This document shows, in pieces, positions 1 through 6,891 of a stretch of DNA of 11,510 nt. Each line of letters opens with the position of its first letter. The first letter of the stretch is position 1. Position numbers and translations under genes: made by a program. Origin of the DNA: Pseudomonadota bacterium (GTDB lineage: Bacteria > Pseudomonadota > Alphaproteobacteria > Rhizobiales > Hyphomicrobiaceae); assembly GCA_023392135.1 (NCBI GenBank), contig JAEVZQ010000165.1, positions 1 to 11,510 of the forward strand. The letters run 5' to 3'. The notes beneath the pieces are model-generated. The model did not search any database and was not told the origin of the DNA. It saw nothing but the letters and a program-made list of their open reading frames with translations.

Positions 1-463
1 CAAGCTCGCAGCGCCCGACCGGCCCTGCGTCTCGATCTGCGGTGACGGAGGGTGCACCATGGTGCCGCACGTGTTGTGTACGGCGGTCGAGGACGACATT
101 CCGGCGGTCTGGGTGGTCTGGAACAACTTCTCCTGGTCGGCCATCCGGGACATTCAGTATGGGCTGTTCTCCGGCCGCGAGATCGGTACTGCCTTCTATC
201 AAGGTTCCAATAACAAGCCGTACAATCCGGACTTTGTCGCCTGGGCGCGGGCCTGCGGCGTCGAGGGCATTACCGTCACAAAATCGGAAGACCTCAAGGG
301 GGCCCTCGAGCACGCGATCAAGCTGAACAAGCCAGTGCTGCTCGACGTGCACGTCGAGGCCGAGGTCAGGCCGCCGGCGACCGGAACCTGGGCGCTACCG
401 CCGATCCCGCACAAGGAGCCGGTGTTCGGAAAACCCTACGTGCCCGGCGCCGGCGAGTTATAA
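1..463 (+). CDS. Thiamine-diphosphate-dependent enzyme, C-terminal part (acetolactate synthase/decarboxylase-like)
   Basis: The reading frame is open from the first base, so the start lies outside the window; 153 complete codons are seen. The fragment carries the ThDP/Mg-binding motif: GDG at about residues 14-16, 24 residues, then NN (in VWNNFSW). This fits the GDG-x24-27-NN signature of the acetolactate synthase/benzoylformate decarboxylase family. The rest matches the family's C-terminal domain: an active-site closing helix, a patch reading DFVAWARACGV, then KPVLLDVHVE. The tail PHKEPVFGKPYVPGAGEL is not diagnostic. The protein is probably cytoplasmic, and the substrate cannot be read from this part. 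The gene is followed at 17 bases by an NAD-dependent epimerase preceded by GGGAGGAA, so the two are likely co-transcribed. Family assignment is secure; the exact enzyme is unknown. Confidence 0.9.
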   Translation, partial: KLAAPDRPCVSICGDGGCTMVPHVLCTAVEDDIPAVWVVWNNFSWSAIRDIQYGLFSGREIGTAFYQGSNNKPYNPDFVAWARACGVEGITVTKSEDLKGALEHAIKLNKPVLLDVHVEAEVRPPATGTWALPPIPHKEPVFGKPYVPGAGEL

Positions 464-480
464 GCAAGGGAGGAAATGCC

Positions 481-1428
481 ATGGCACGTGTTCTGGTGAC
501 GGGCGCGAGCGGCTTCATCGGCTATGCCGTGACGGAAGCGCTTGCGGCTCGCGGCGACGAGGTAATAGCGACGGATCAGGCCATTGGCCCTCGCCTCACG
601 GCGCTCGCCGGGACCAATGGCCGAGTGAAGGCCGCGCCGGGTGAGATTACGGAGTGGCCGCACCTCGTTGGCCTCATCAAGGATGGAAAGCCCGATAAGG
701 TCGTCCATTGCGCGGCGATTGTCGGCGTACCGGCGTCGGTCGGCTCGCCGATCAATACGTTCCGAATCAATATCGAAGGCACGGTCCATCTGCTTGAAGC
801 GATGCGCCTGTTCGGCGTCAGGCGCATGGTGAACATCAGCTCGGAAGAGATCTACGGCGCTTTCCAGGCCGACGTGATCGATGAAGAGCACCCCTGCCGT
901 CCAACCAAGCCTTATGGCATCTCCAAATTCGTCGTCGAGCAGATGTCGCGAGACTATGCGGCGGCTTACGGGCTCGAATGCATCCACACCCGGACCTGCT
1001 GGGTCTATGGCCCGTACTACCCGCGCCAGCGAGCGCCACGCAATTTGCTGGAGGCCGCGATCGCGGGCCGTCCGCTGCACCTTCCAGGCGGCCAGTCGTT
1101 CAGTGTGGACCAGGTCCATATCGACGATCTGGTGCAGGGCGTGTTGCTGGCGCTCGACAAGCCACAGCATCGCTATGACGCCTATCACATCGCCACTGGC
1201 GTCTCGACGCCGTTGAGCCATGTCGTGGACCTGATCAGGGAGCGGCTCCCCGAGGCCGATATCTCCGTGGGGCCAGGACCGCTCACGTTCGTGGACGGCA
1301 CCGAGGTGGTGCGCAAGGGCGCACTCTCGATTGCACGCGCCCGCGAGGAGCTCGGCTACTCTCCGCGCTTCGACATGCGCACCGGCCTCAACAGCTGGAT
1401 CGACCTCTTGCTCAAGGGCAAAGGATAA
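481..1428 (+). CDS. NAD(P)-dependent extended SDR (epimerase/dehydratase family)
   Basis: This is a 315-residue extended short-chain dehydrogenase/reductase. The N-terminus has the Rossmann dinucleotide motif GASGFIG (residues 8-14). D32, at the end of beta-2, suggests NAD preference. The catalytic set is visible: Ser in NISSEEIYG (about 119-126) and Y145-x3-K149 in PYGISK. A downstream VHIDDLVQG segment (about 212-220) is the usual C-terminal substrate-domain motif. The ATG is well set, with GGGAGGAA about 6 bases upstream. Family members are UDP-sugar epimerases, dehydratases or reductases acting on a hydroxyl/ketone. The substrate is not evident. Its partner is the ThDP enzyme just upstream, which hints at a carbonyl product being reduced or rearranged (inference). 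A second, divergent extended SDR lies at 9721-10626. Confidence 0.93.
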   Translation: MARVLVTGASGFIGYAVTEALAARGDEVIATDQAIGPRLTALAGTNGRVKAAPGEITEWPHLVGLIKDGKPDKVVHCAAIVGVPASVGSPINTFRINIEGTVHLLEAMRLFGVRRMVNISSEEIYGAFQADVIDEEHPCRPTKPYGISKFVVEQMSRDYAAAYGLECIHTRTCWVYGPYYPRQRAPRNLLEAAIAGRPLHLPGGQSFSVDQVHIDDLVQGVLLALDKPQHRYDAYHIATGVSTPLSHVVDLIRERLPEADISVGPGPLTFVDGTEVVRKGALSIARAREELGYSPRFDMRTGLNSWIDLLLKGKG

Positions 1429-1562
1429 ACCCGCTGAACGCTCTATCACCACAGGTCGGCTCAATGGCGTCACAGTTCATCCGCGATAAATGTTAGGGTA
1501 ACCATGTTCTATGCTGGGCCCGGCTCATCCGGTGCCCGCGGCCATTGGAGAAAGTGATCGCC

Positions 1563-3365
1563 GTGCCTGCCGCGTTCCTCCGCCCGACGATTGCGGCGCT
1601 GACGGCTTTCGCCGTTGCGGCGGCTCCCATGTCGCCGCCGGCGCTGGCCTCGGTGAAGCTGACGCGGGCGGACTACGAGGCCTGCCAGGCCGGCGATGAG
1701 CAGACGTTCAGGTCGGCCGTCGAGCGCATCACCCTGAACGCCCTCAAGAACGGCCTGGAATCGATCGACTTCAAGGCTGTCGTTGCGGCCGAGTGGCGGC
1801 GCGTCGGTTTTGACGGGATCATCGACAAGCAGGTCGATGTCGCCGTCTCCGAGGTCAACGACGAGTCGAGCTGGGGCGATCTCATTCAGTCGCTGGCCTA
1901 TAAGGAAAAGTCGCAGGAGCTGGCGACCGCCGTCGCTGAGCGGGTTTACCGTTCGGAGCCCGTGAAGGCAGCTATCGAGCAGCTTGCTGTCGGTGTCGGC
2001 AAGGACGTCGGGCGCAATATCGAGCTGGCGACCATCGACGCCGCCGAGCCGTCTCTGCAATGCCTGCAGGCCTTTCTCGGACCCCGCTTCGGCACGACTG
2101 TTTCTCGCATTGTCGCCAGTGATGCCGGCAAGGAGTTCGCCCTTGATGCAGAGACGGCGCGAGCGCAGGTGTCGACGACCGCGGTACTGATCGAGGGCAG
2201 CGAGGGTATAGCAGGCGCCGTCATTTTATTGGTGCGGCGCCAGCTTTCGAGGATGGCGGCACGCATCGGGCATCGCATCGTCGGCGCGGTCCTCGGCCGG
2301 CTGGTGTCGATCGTGGCCGGCGGGGTCGGGCTCGTGCTGATCGCCAAGGATATCTGGGAGCTGCGCAGCGGCGTGCTGCCGATCATTGCCGAGGAGATGA
2401 AGTCACCGGCCACCAAGCAGCGCGTTCAGGAGGAGCTGGCGAGCTCGATCGCAGGTCAGCTCGATGAGCAGGTGCAGGACATCTCGGCCAAGGCAGCCGA
2501 CGGCATCGTCGAGATCTGGCGCGAGTTCCGCCGTGCGCACGCGAAGGTGCTCGAGCTGGCGGAGCAGAATGAGCCGTTCAAATCCTTTCTCGACGCCGCC
2601 CATCCCCGTCAGCTTCCAGTCATCGACGAGCTGGTCGGTCTCATCGCCGCGAACGAGGGCGACCCCGGCGTTTTCAAGCGGCTTCAGGACGGTACGCTTC
2701 ATACTGCCGTGAACGGTTTGGCTGAGCCCGGCATGGCGATTGCGCGCGAGGCCCGGTCGGTCGATGCGGCGCTCCGCTGGACCGCAATCGCCGGGGACCA
2801 GCTCGATCGCGTTGTCGAGTACGAAATCCATAAGCGCGCCAGCGCCGACGATTTTACGAAGGCGACGCTCTCCCGCCTGTTCACGCTCGACGATCGCATT
2901 GCGGCGGTCAGGCTCGCGAGTATCGACCGCGCCTCCCGCGACGTGCTCTTCGATCTCGGCGATGACGATCTCAGGAGGCTGGCCCGCGGCCTTGCCGAGC
3001 CGGAGCTGACGACGCTGGCCCGCTATCTCACAGGGCTCCAAAAAAGTGCGAGCGAGCGGGTTCTTCGGGCTGTCGCGCAGGCCCCTGCGAAGATGCAGGT
3101 GCTCGCCTCGGCAAGGGTGCGTGACGCAGTGATTGCCAGCCGTGATCAGGACGCTGCCGTCGCCATGATGCTGCGGACAGGGGCACTCCCCAATCCGGCA
3201 CTCGTCAGCTCGGACGTCGGTCTCGTCCTCGATGGCCAAGTCAGTCCGGTGCTGCTTTGGGAGAAGCACTCCGTTCTGCTTGTCATGCTGGCCGTGCTAG
3301 CCTTGAGTGCGTTGCTCTTCCTGAAGCGGCTTCTGTTTGGCCGCCGTCGGAGGGCAGCGGCTTGA
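1563..3365 (+). CDS. Large exported, membrane-anchored protein of unknown function
   Basis: I do not recognise this protein, which has about 600 residues. From the GTG at 1563 it starts with a signal peptide: an Arg early, a hydrophobic Ala-rich core, then a likely cut after PPALA. In-frame TTG (1545) and GTG (1554) starts are alternatives, but GGAG (1547-1550) overlaps the first and lies only 3 bases from the second. Spacing to 1563 is about 12, so the start is uncertain. A second hydrophobic stretch (IVGAVLGRLVSIVAGGVGL) lies near residues 240-262. A C-terminal membrane helix precedes a tail of Arg residues (FGRRRRAAA), typical of an inner-membrane anchor with a cytoplasmic end. Between them is mostly charged, predicted helical sequence with only two Cys and no catalytic motif I can name. 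Most of it is probably periplasmic. It sits 19 bases before a YbjQ-family gene, a likely operon. Confidence 0.85.
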   Translation: MPAAFLRPTIAALTAFAVAAAPMSPPALASVKLTRADYEACQAGDEQTFRSAVERITLNALKNGLESIDFKAVVAAEWRRVGFDGIIDKQVDVAVSEVNDESSWGDLIQSLAYKEKSQELATAVAERVYRSEPVKAAIEQLAVGVGKDVGRNIELATIDAAEPSLQCLQAFLGPRFGTTVSRIVASDAGKEFALDAETARAQVSTTAVLIEGSEGIAGAVILLVRRQLSRMAARIGHRIVGAVLGRLVSIVAGGVGLVLIAKDIWELRSGVLPIIAEEMKSPATKQRVQEELASSIAGQLDEQVQDISAKAADGIVEIWREFRRAHAKVLELAEQNEPFKSFLDAAHPRQLPVIDELVGLIAANEGDPGVFKRLQDGTLHTAVNGLAEPGMAIAREARSVDAALRWTAIAGDQLDRVVEYEIHKRASADDFTKATLSRLFTLDDRIAAVRLASIDRASRDVLFDLGDDDLRRLARGLAEPELTTLARYLTGLQKSASERVLRAVAQAPAKMQVLASARVRDAVIASRDQDAAVAMMLRTGALPNPALVSSDVGLVLDGQVSPVLLWEKHSVLLVMLAVLALSALLFLKRLLFGRRRRAAA

Positions 3366-3384
3366 TCGGGGGGAAGCGATCCTC

Positions 3385-3699
3385 ATGCGGCTGGTGACGA
3401 CCGAGGCTATCGACGAGCCGGTGCGCCGTGGCGAAATGCTCTACGCGTGTGCCGTAAGCGGCGCGAACGTGCTCCGCGACATGCGCGAGGCGATCACCAA
3501 CACCATCGGCGGCGAGATGATCCGCTACGAAGCATTGCTCGACAAGACGATCGCACGGGCTCTGGCCAACCTCACCGAGCGGGCGCGAGGGAAGGGCTAC
3601 GACGGTGTCCTCGCCGTCCGCATCTCTCATCCGGTGATCACGAATGGCGCCGTCGAGGTGGTGGTGGCGGGTACGGGATATTGGCGAGCGGCCGAATAG
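3385..3699 (+). CDS. YbjQ/UPF0145 (DUF74)-family protein
   Basis: This is a 104-residue cytoplasmic protein. It has the signature layout of the UPF0145/YbjQ family (also called putative heavy-metal-binding domain): GANVLRDMREAITNTIGGE near the N-terminus, then YEALLDKTIARALANL, GYDGVLAVRI, and a closing beta segment ending VVVAGTGYW. Typical members are 100-110 residues, so this is full length. The ATG at 3385 is chosen because a G-rich Shine-Dalgarno (GGGGGGAAG, 3368-3376) precedes it; an upstream TTG at 3337 would overlap the previous gene's end. It lies 19 bases after the large membrane-anchored protein gene and is probably co-transcribed. The biochemical role is not established; the metal-binding label is a family name rather than proof. 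The gene ends tail-to-tail with the ndh remnant, 38 bases apart. Confidence 0.85.
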   Translation: MRLVTTEAIDEPVRRGEMLYACAVSGANVLRDMREAITNTIGGEMIRYEALLDKTIARALANLTERARGKGYDGVLAVRISHPVITNGAVEVVVAGTGYWRAAE

Positions 3700-3737
3700 C
3701 CGGAGCCGCGAGATCTGGCGAGCTTGGAAATCGGGAA

Positions 3738-4049
3738 TCAATGCAGCTTCACCCGCGGCCGGGTGGTGCCGCGGAGCCAATTGGCCAGCCCCTCGAAGGC
3801 GCCGTGGCAGAAGGTGAACCCGTGCCAGCGCGCGAGCGCGAAGTAGTCGATCTCGTCGAGGCTGGGATAGAGGCTGCCTGAAGCGACTTCGTGTAGAAGC
3901 GGCTTCCAGATATGAGTCGCATTCTTGTCAATGAGGGTCACGTCAAGCCGCTTCGCGCCCCGCAAACCGGCCAGCCTGATCGCAAGCAGCAGGCCTCCGG
4001 CTCCGCCGCCCACGACGATAGCACGCGGCCGGTTGCTCGGCTGCTCCAC
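3738..4049 (-). pseudogene. Truncated type II NADH dehydrogenase (NDH-2) remnant
   Basis: The 103-residue product begins with a clean FAD-binding Rossmann motif (VVGGGAGG, about residues 12-19). It continues with VTLIDKNATHIWKPLLHEVASGSL and LDEIDY, the diagnostic N-terminal sequence of NDH-2 (membrane-peripheral NADH:quinone oxidoreductase, usually about 400-440 residues). A TGA then stops it after RVKLH. No frame beyond it continues the family, because the YbjQ gene begins 38 bases away on the other strand. The NADH-binding domain and the C-terminal membrane-binding part are missing, so it cannot work as an NDH-2. The start is GTG, preceded by a near-perfect Shine-Dalgarno. Likely the stub left by a deletion or rearrangement; a short functional flavin-fold peptide is much less likely. 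Confidence 0.8.
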
Positions 4050-4053
4050 GGGC

Positions 4054-4063
4054 GATCACCTCC
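4054..4063 (-). promoter_or_regulatory. Very strong Shine-Dalgarno of the ndh remnant
   Basis: On the - strand this reads GGAGGTGATC, complementary over ten bases to the 16S rRNA 3' end, and lies 4 bases before the GTG at 4049. It fixes the start of the truncated ndh and shows that the translation signals were kept although the gene body is gone. Confidence 0.75.
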
Positions 4064-4227
4064 GGTAACGCGGCACGCCAGTCGCGGTTCGATGCCCGGT
4101 CCAACTCGCTCGTCTTCCGGCAACTCGAGCAGGCGCAGCATCGTTTTCCACAAGTCCGATGGTCGAAACCGCGGGCTGTTGATAGAGCTTTTTCTCATGG
4201 AGATTTACGGACGGACGATACCGCGTC

Positions 4228-4866
4228 GTGCTCAGGGTCGAAAAGCTGAAGGTCGGCACGCTGCCGCCGCTCACATTCGAGGTGGCGGCATCGGAATGCC
4301 TGTCGATCGAAGGCCCATCCGGCTCCGGGAAAACCCGGCTTCTGCGCGCCATTGCGGATCTCGATAAAGCCGAAGGCTACGTCTCTCTGGACGGCGTAGA
4401 GCGCCATGAGATGACTGCGCCGCAGTGGCGCCGCCGCGTCAGGTATTTCGCCGCCGAGCCCGGCTGGTGGGCTGCCACGGCGCGCGATCACTTTCCCGCC
4501 GGCGTTGATCCGTCACGACTCGATCGCCTTCTGGATGCCCTTGGGCTGGGTCCAGGCCTCATTGACCAGCCCATCGGTCAACTCTCGACCGGCGAGCGTC
4601 TGCGAATGGCGCTCGTGCGCGGTCTCATCGACGAGCCACCCGTGCTGCTGCTCGACGAGCCTACGGGCGCGCTCGACCCGCAATCGAGAGCGCTCGTGGA
4701 CGAGTTGATCCGGTTCCAGCTGCTGGCGGGCCGGATCGTTCTGCTCGTCAGCCATAATGAGGCGGAGATCGAACGGCTGGCGCACCAGCGGCTGCAGTTG
4801 AAGGCACTCGAGCAGCGGGCCGAGGCGTCAGAGCGGCTGCTGCACAACGGGAGCGCCGCTCCATGA
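4228..4866 (+). CDS. fetA: ABC transporter ATP-binding protein, FetA (YbbL) type
   Basis: This is the 212-residue ATPase subunit of a putative iron/metal exporter. Walker A is GPSGSGKT (29-36), the signature is LSTGE (119-123), Walker B is VLLLDEP (139-145) followed by GALDP, and the switch His is in LLVSHNE (H175). The position where E. coli FetA has the Q-loop (YCAQTP) reads YFAAEPGWW here, so the Gln is absent and a Glu lies next to it. The GTG start at 4228 is the only good one before an in-frame stop at 4183, but no strong Shine-Dalgarno precedes it. A -35-like TTGATA (4179-4184) has no clear -10. The stop overlaps the next gene's ATG (ATGA), so the permease is translationally coupled. 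E. coli FetAB is reported to export iron and protect against peroxide; substrate here is inferred by homology. Confidence 0.9.
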   Translation: MLRVEKLKVGTLPPLTFEVAASECLSIEGPSGSGKTRLLRAIADLDKAEGYVSLDGVERHEMTAPQWRRRVRYFAAEPGWWAATARDHFPAGVDPSRLDRLLDALGLGPGLIDQPIGQLSTGERLRMALVRGLIDEPPVLLLDEPTGALDPQSRALVDELIRFQLLAGRIVLLVSHNEAEIERLAHQRLQLKALEQRAEASERLLHNGSAAP

Positions 4867-5660
4867 GCTACGTGCCTCTGACGTGGATCGATCTGGCGGC
4901 GGCCGCCGTGCTGATCGTGTTCAATGGCGTGCTGTCGTGGGCGCTTCGCCTCGGGCTCGAGCGCAGCATTGCGCTGGCCACGGTGCGCATGGTGGTGCAA
5001 TTCGGCGCCATCGGCTTCGTCCTCAAGTTCATCTTCGAGCAGACCTCGCCGCTCTTCACGGCAGCCATGGCGGCCATCATGGTCGCGGTCGCCGGGCACG
5101 AGGTGATTGCGCGGCAGGAGACGCGAGTCGACGGCTGGATGGCCTATGGCATCGGCACCGGAACACTGTTCTTCGTCGGACTGGTGGCAACCGTCTACAC
5201 CATGATCGTCATCATCGGCCCGGAGCCGTGGTATGCCCCACGATATGTTCTGACGATCCTGGGCATGGTGCTCGGGAATACGCTGACGGGTGTTTCACTC
5301 GTGCTGAACACGATCACCCAGACGGCGAAGCGTGAGCGGGCGGCGATCGAAGCGCGACTGGCGCTGGGTGAAACGCGGTTCGGGGCGACGTCGGGCGTTG
5401 TCGTGCACGGGGTGAAAACAGGCCTGATGCCCATCCTCAATGCCATGGCGGCAACGGGCATCGTGACGCTGCCCGGGATGATGACCGGCCAGATTCTCGC
5501 CGGCATCGACCCTGTCGAGGCCGCCAAGTATCAGATCATGATCATGTTCGTGATTGCCGCATCAACTGCACTGGGCGTGATATTGGCCGCGATCGGCGGC
5601 GCCTGGCTCATCACGGATGCCCGCCACCGCCTGCGCGTTGCGGCGCTGGGCCTGGTTTGA
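4863..5660 (+). CDS. fetB: ABC transporter permease, FetB (YbbM/UPF0014) type
   Basis: This 265-residue polytopic inner-membrane protein has about six to seven hydrophobic segments: near 10-28, 35-57, 62-82, 95-118, 130-150, 190-210 and 228-252. It carries the family hallmarks of UPF0014/FetB: the loop KRERAAIEARLALGET in the middle and the motif TLPGMMTGQILAG near residues 200-212. Length matches E. coli FetB (about 260). It overlaps fetA by four bases, forming the two-gene unit expected for this exporter. Proposed role: efflux of iron or another metal across the inner membrane, driven by FetA; substrate not shown by the sequence. No transport partner or periplasmic binding protein is nearby, which agrees with export. 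The gene ends 41 bases before the convergent small-protein gene at 5702. Confidence 0.92.
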   Translation: MSYVPLTWIDLAAAAVLIVFNGVLSWALRLGLERSIALATVRMVVQFGAIGFVLKFIFEQTSPLFTAAMAAIMVAVAGHEVIARQETRVDGWMAYGIGTGTLFFVGLVATVYTMIVIIGPEPWYAPRYVLTILGMVLGNTLTGVSLVLNTITQTAKRERAAIEARLALGETRFGATSGVVVHGVKTGLMPILNAMAATGIVTLPGMMTGQILAGIDPVEAAKYQIMIMFVIAASTALGVILAAIGGAWLITDARHRLRVAALGLV

Positions 5661-5701
5661 GGAAGCAGAGCCGCGTCCATCTGTGACGTGCGCGAGACTG
5701 G

Positions 5702-6022
5702 TCAGTTCTGCTTCGCCGGCATGGGGCCCGACCAGCAGACTGTCGCCTCCGCACTGCACGTGTGCTCATCGAAGACGATGAAGTCGAGAAACAACTCGCA
5801 GTCGACCTTCTTCTGGCTGACCGTGTACTTCTTGATGCCCCGCTCCGCAGTCCATTTTGCAATGTGCTTGTCGAGAAGGTCCTTGGCGTCCCGCGTTGGG
5901 CCATCCTTGCCGTAGTCGTTGACCGAAAAGCCCAGCTTCTGGCAGGCAGCCTGCACCGGCGCAGTCTGGGTCAGGAGCAGGACGGAGGCCATGGCGGCGG
6001 CAAGCGGGATGCGGGAATCCAT
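5702..6022 (-). CDS. Small exported four-cysteine protein A (unknown function)
   Basis: This is a 106-residue protein. The ATG at 6022 is chosen over an upstream in-frame ATG (6103) because GAGGAA lies about 9 bases before it and because it makes a clean signal peptide (hydrophobic 6-18, cut after PVQA at about residue 25). The mature part begins ACQKLGFSVNDYGKDG, has an amphipathic middle (DAKDLLDKHIAKW) and ends with HTCSAEATVCW. Cysteines are at 27, 75, 89 and 96. The last two form C-x6-C and probably join in disulfides in the periplasm. The same plan recurs in the genes at 6892 and 7321. I know no function for the family. It ends convergently with fetB, 41 bases apart. Export is well supported; role unknown. 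Confidence 0.82.
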   Translation of the reverse strand: MDSRIPLAAAMASVLLLTQTAPVQAACQKLGFSVNDYGKDGPTRDAKDLLDKHIAKWTAERGIKKYTVSQKKVDCELFLDFIVFDEHTCSAEATVCWSGPMPAKQN

Positions 6023-6174
6023 GGTCTGAAATTCCTCGTTGGCGACAGGGTACGAAAGACCTTTCGCCGACGTATATCCCTCGGTGTCGGCCGTTGCCAG
6101 CATCCTCCGTCATAGACGCCATCGCGCAGGGTCGAGCGTTGCAGAACTGCTCCACCTGATGTCAGGCGCGCCAG

Positions 6175-6191
6175 TCCGGCTGGCAGCCGGA
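6175..6191 (-). terminator. GC-rich hairpin after the Tyr/Gly-rich gene
   Basis: A perfect 7-bp stem (TCCGGCT / AGCCGGA) with a 3-base loop lies about 10 bases past the stop at 6202. No T-run follows, so it may only be a 3'-end or RNA-stabilising hairpin. Confidence 0.35.
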
Positions 6192-6201
6192 TCGGCTGCT
6201 G

Positions 6202-6555
6202 TCAGTGTTGGTACGGCGCATATCCGCCGTTCGGGAAGACCGGAGAATCGAAAAAGAAGCCGTGGTCGAACGGACCAAACTCGGTTTGCCGGTCAACGCG
6301 CCAGTTCCGATAGAAATTGGTGCTGCCCCAAACCGTTCGGGCGTTCCCGTATGTGTTGATCACGTCTCTATAGGTATAAGCGTACCCGCCGCCCGGCCGC
6401 GCGACGTAGCCATACAGCCTCGGCTTGACCGCACGGTAGTAGCTGACCTGTCCGCGTTTGATGTGAGAGCCGTTATGGTGCGCGGCGGCTGGTCCGCTCA
6501 TCAGCGATGGCACCGCCAGACAGAAAACAACGCCGAACTCGAGGATACGCTTCAT
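6202..6555 (-). CDS. Small exported Tyr/Gly-rich protein (unknown function)
   Basis: This is a 117-residue protein. The ATG at 6555 gives a textbook signal peptide (MKRILEFGVVFCLAVPSLMS, cut after PAAA at residue 25) and has GCAGG about 8 bases upstream. An upstream in-frame ATG (6642) would add 29 non-secretory residues. The mature chain starts with His-His, has no Cys and is rich in Tyr, Gly and Arg: QVSYYRAVKPRLYGY, RPGGGYAYTYRDVINTYG, then FGPFDHGFFFDSP near the end. I recall similar unnamed proteins in Hyphomicrobiales, but cannot check this here. The composition suggests an extracytoplasmic or envelope protein without catalytic residues. It lies between four-Cys genes A and B, on the same strand, with long spacers (179 and 336 bases), so each gene may have its own promoter. 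Confidence 0.8.
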   Translation of the reverse strand: MKRILEFGVVFCLAVPSLMSGPAAAHHNGSHIKRGQVSYYRAVKPRLYGYVARPGGGYAYTYRDVINTYGNARTVWGSTNFYRNWRVDRQTEFGPFDHGFFFDSPVFPNGGYAPYQH

Positions 6556-6714
6556 CACAGACCTGCCTTTACTCGAAGGTGCATGGAGCAACATTACACG
6601 CAACACGTGAATCAGCGGTTCATTCGCCAGTGAGCGTATCAACGCCGGCAGGAGCTCTATGGTTTCGCGGTCGCGAGCCTAAGTCAGTCGGCTGATCACA
6701 ATTTCGTGAGAGCG

Positions 6715-6759
6715 GTCCGCCAGTTAATCCCTGCACGCGAAACGTGCGCATTGGCGGAC
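6715..6759. repeat. Nested inverted repeat (possible structured RNA or cruciform)
   Basis: Outer arms GTCCGCCA (6715-6722) and TGGCGGAC (6752-6759) pair perfectly over 8 bp. They enclose an inner hairpin, GCACG (6733-6737) with CGTGC (6743-6747) around a CGAAA loop. No T-run follows on either strand, so a plain terminator is unlikely. Confidence 0.5.
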
Positions 6760-6806
6760 GAATTCAGTAAGCGGACGTCAGGTGGAGCAGTTCAAGGCTG
6801 CCGTGC

Positions 6807-6830
6807 CTGGCGCCACCCATTCGGCGCCAG
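6807..6830. repeat. 8-bp GC-rich inverted repeat
   Basis: CTGGCGCC (6807-6814) and GGCGCCAG (6823-6830) pair perfectly around an 8-base loop. It lies 60 bases past the stop of four-Cys gene B. It may be a 3'-end structure of that transcript; neither side has a T-run. Confidence 0.4.
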
Positions 6831-6858
6831 CTTCGGTCGATGATCAAGAGAGGCGGCT

Positions 6859-6876
6859 CTCCAATACCGATTGGAG
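6859..6876 (-). terminator. Hairpin just after four-Cys gene B
   Basis: A perfect 7-bp stem (CTCCAAT / ATTGGAG) with a 4-base loop begins 15 bases past the stop at 6892. It has the position of a terminator, but the tail on the - strand is not T-rich. Confidence 0.4.
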
Positions 6877-6891
6877 GTCGCTTTGATCGCG

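Larger units (their letters stand above)
6556..6891. other. 336-base intergenic stretch with several hairpins
   Basis: No supportable gene lies between the Tyr/Gly-rich gene and four-Cys gene B. The space holds three separate inverted repeats, listed individually (6715-6759, 6807-6830, 6859-6876). The promoter of the gene starting at 6555 should be here; I find no convincing -35/-10 pair. Confidence 0.6.

Noticed and set aside
436..1473. 345-codon open frame on the - strand across the first SDR gene
   Set aside because: Lies wholly antisense to a clear SDR with all catalytic motifs; the product is Arg/Asp/His-rich with no family resemblance, as expected for a shadow frame in GC-rich DNA.
2403..3269. 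288-codon open frame on the - strand inside the large membrane-anchored protein
   Set aside because: Antisense shadow without start context or recognisable domain; the + strand frame is longer and has a signal peptide and anchor.
4050..4227. A gene in the spacer between the ndh remnant and fetA
   Set aside because: Open frames on both strands run through it but only as extensions of shadows of the neighbours; none has family sequence or a convincing Shine-Dalgarno. Best seen as a divergent promoter region.
5662..5714. 8-bp inverted repeat (GAAGCAGA / TCTGCTTC) between fetB and four-Cys gene A as a two-way terminator
   Set aside because: The loop is 37 bases, one arm lies inside the coding end of gene A, and no T-run follows on either side.
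6696..6709. TCAC-x6-GTGA dyad as a CRP/FNR-type binding site
   Set aside because: The half-sites are in the reverse order of the CRP consensus (TGTGA-x6-TCACA) and only four bases each pair; chance is likely.
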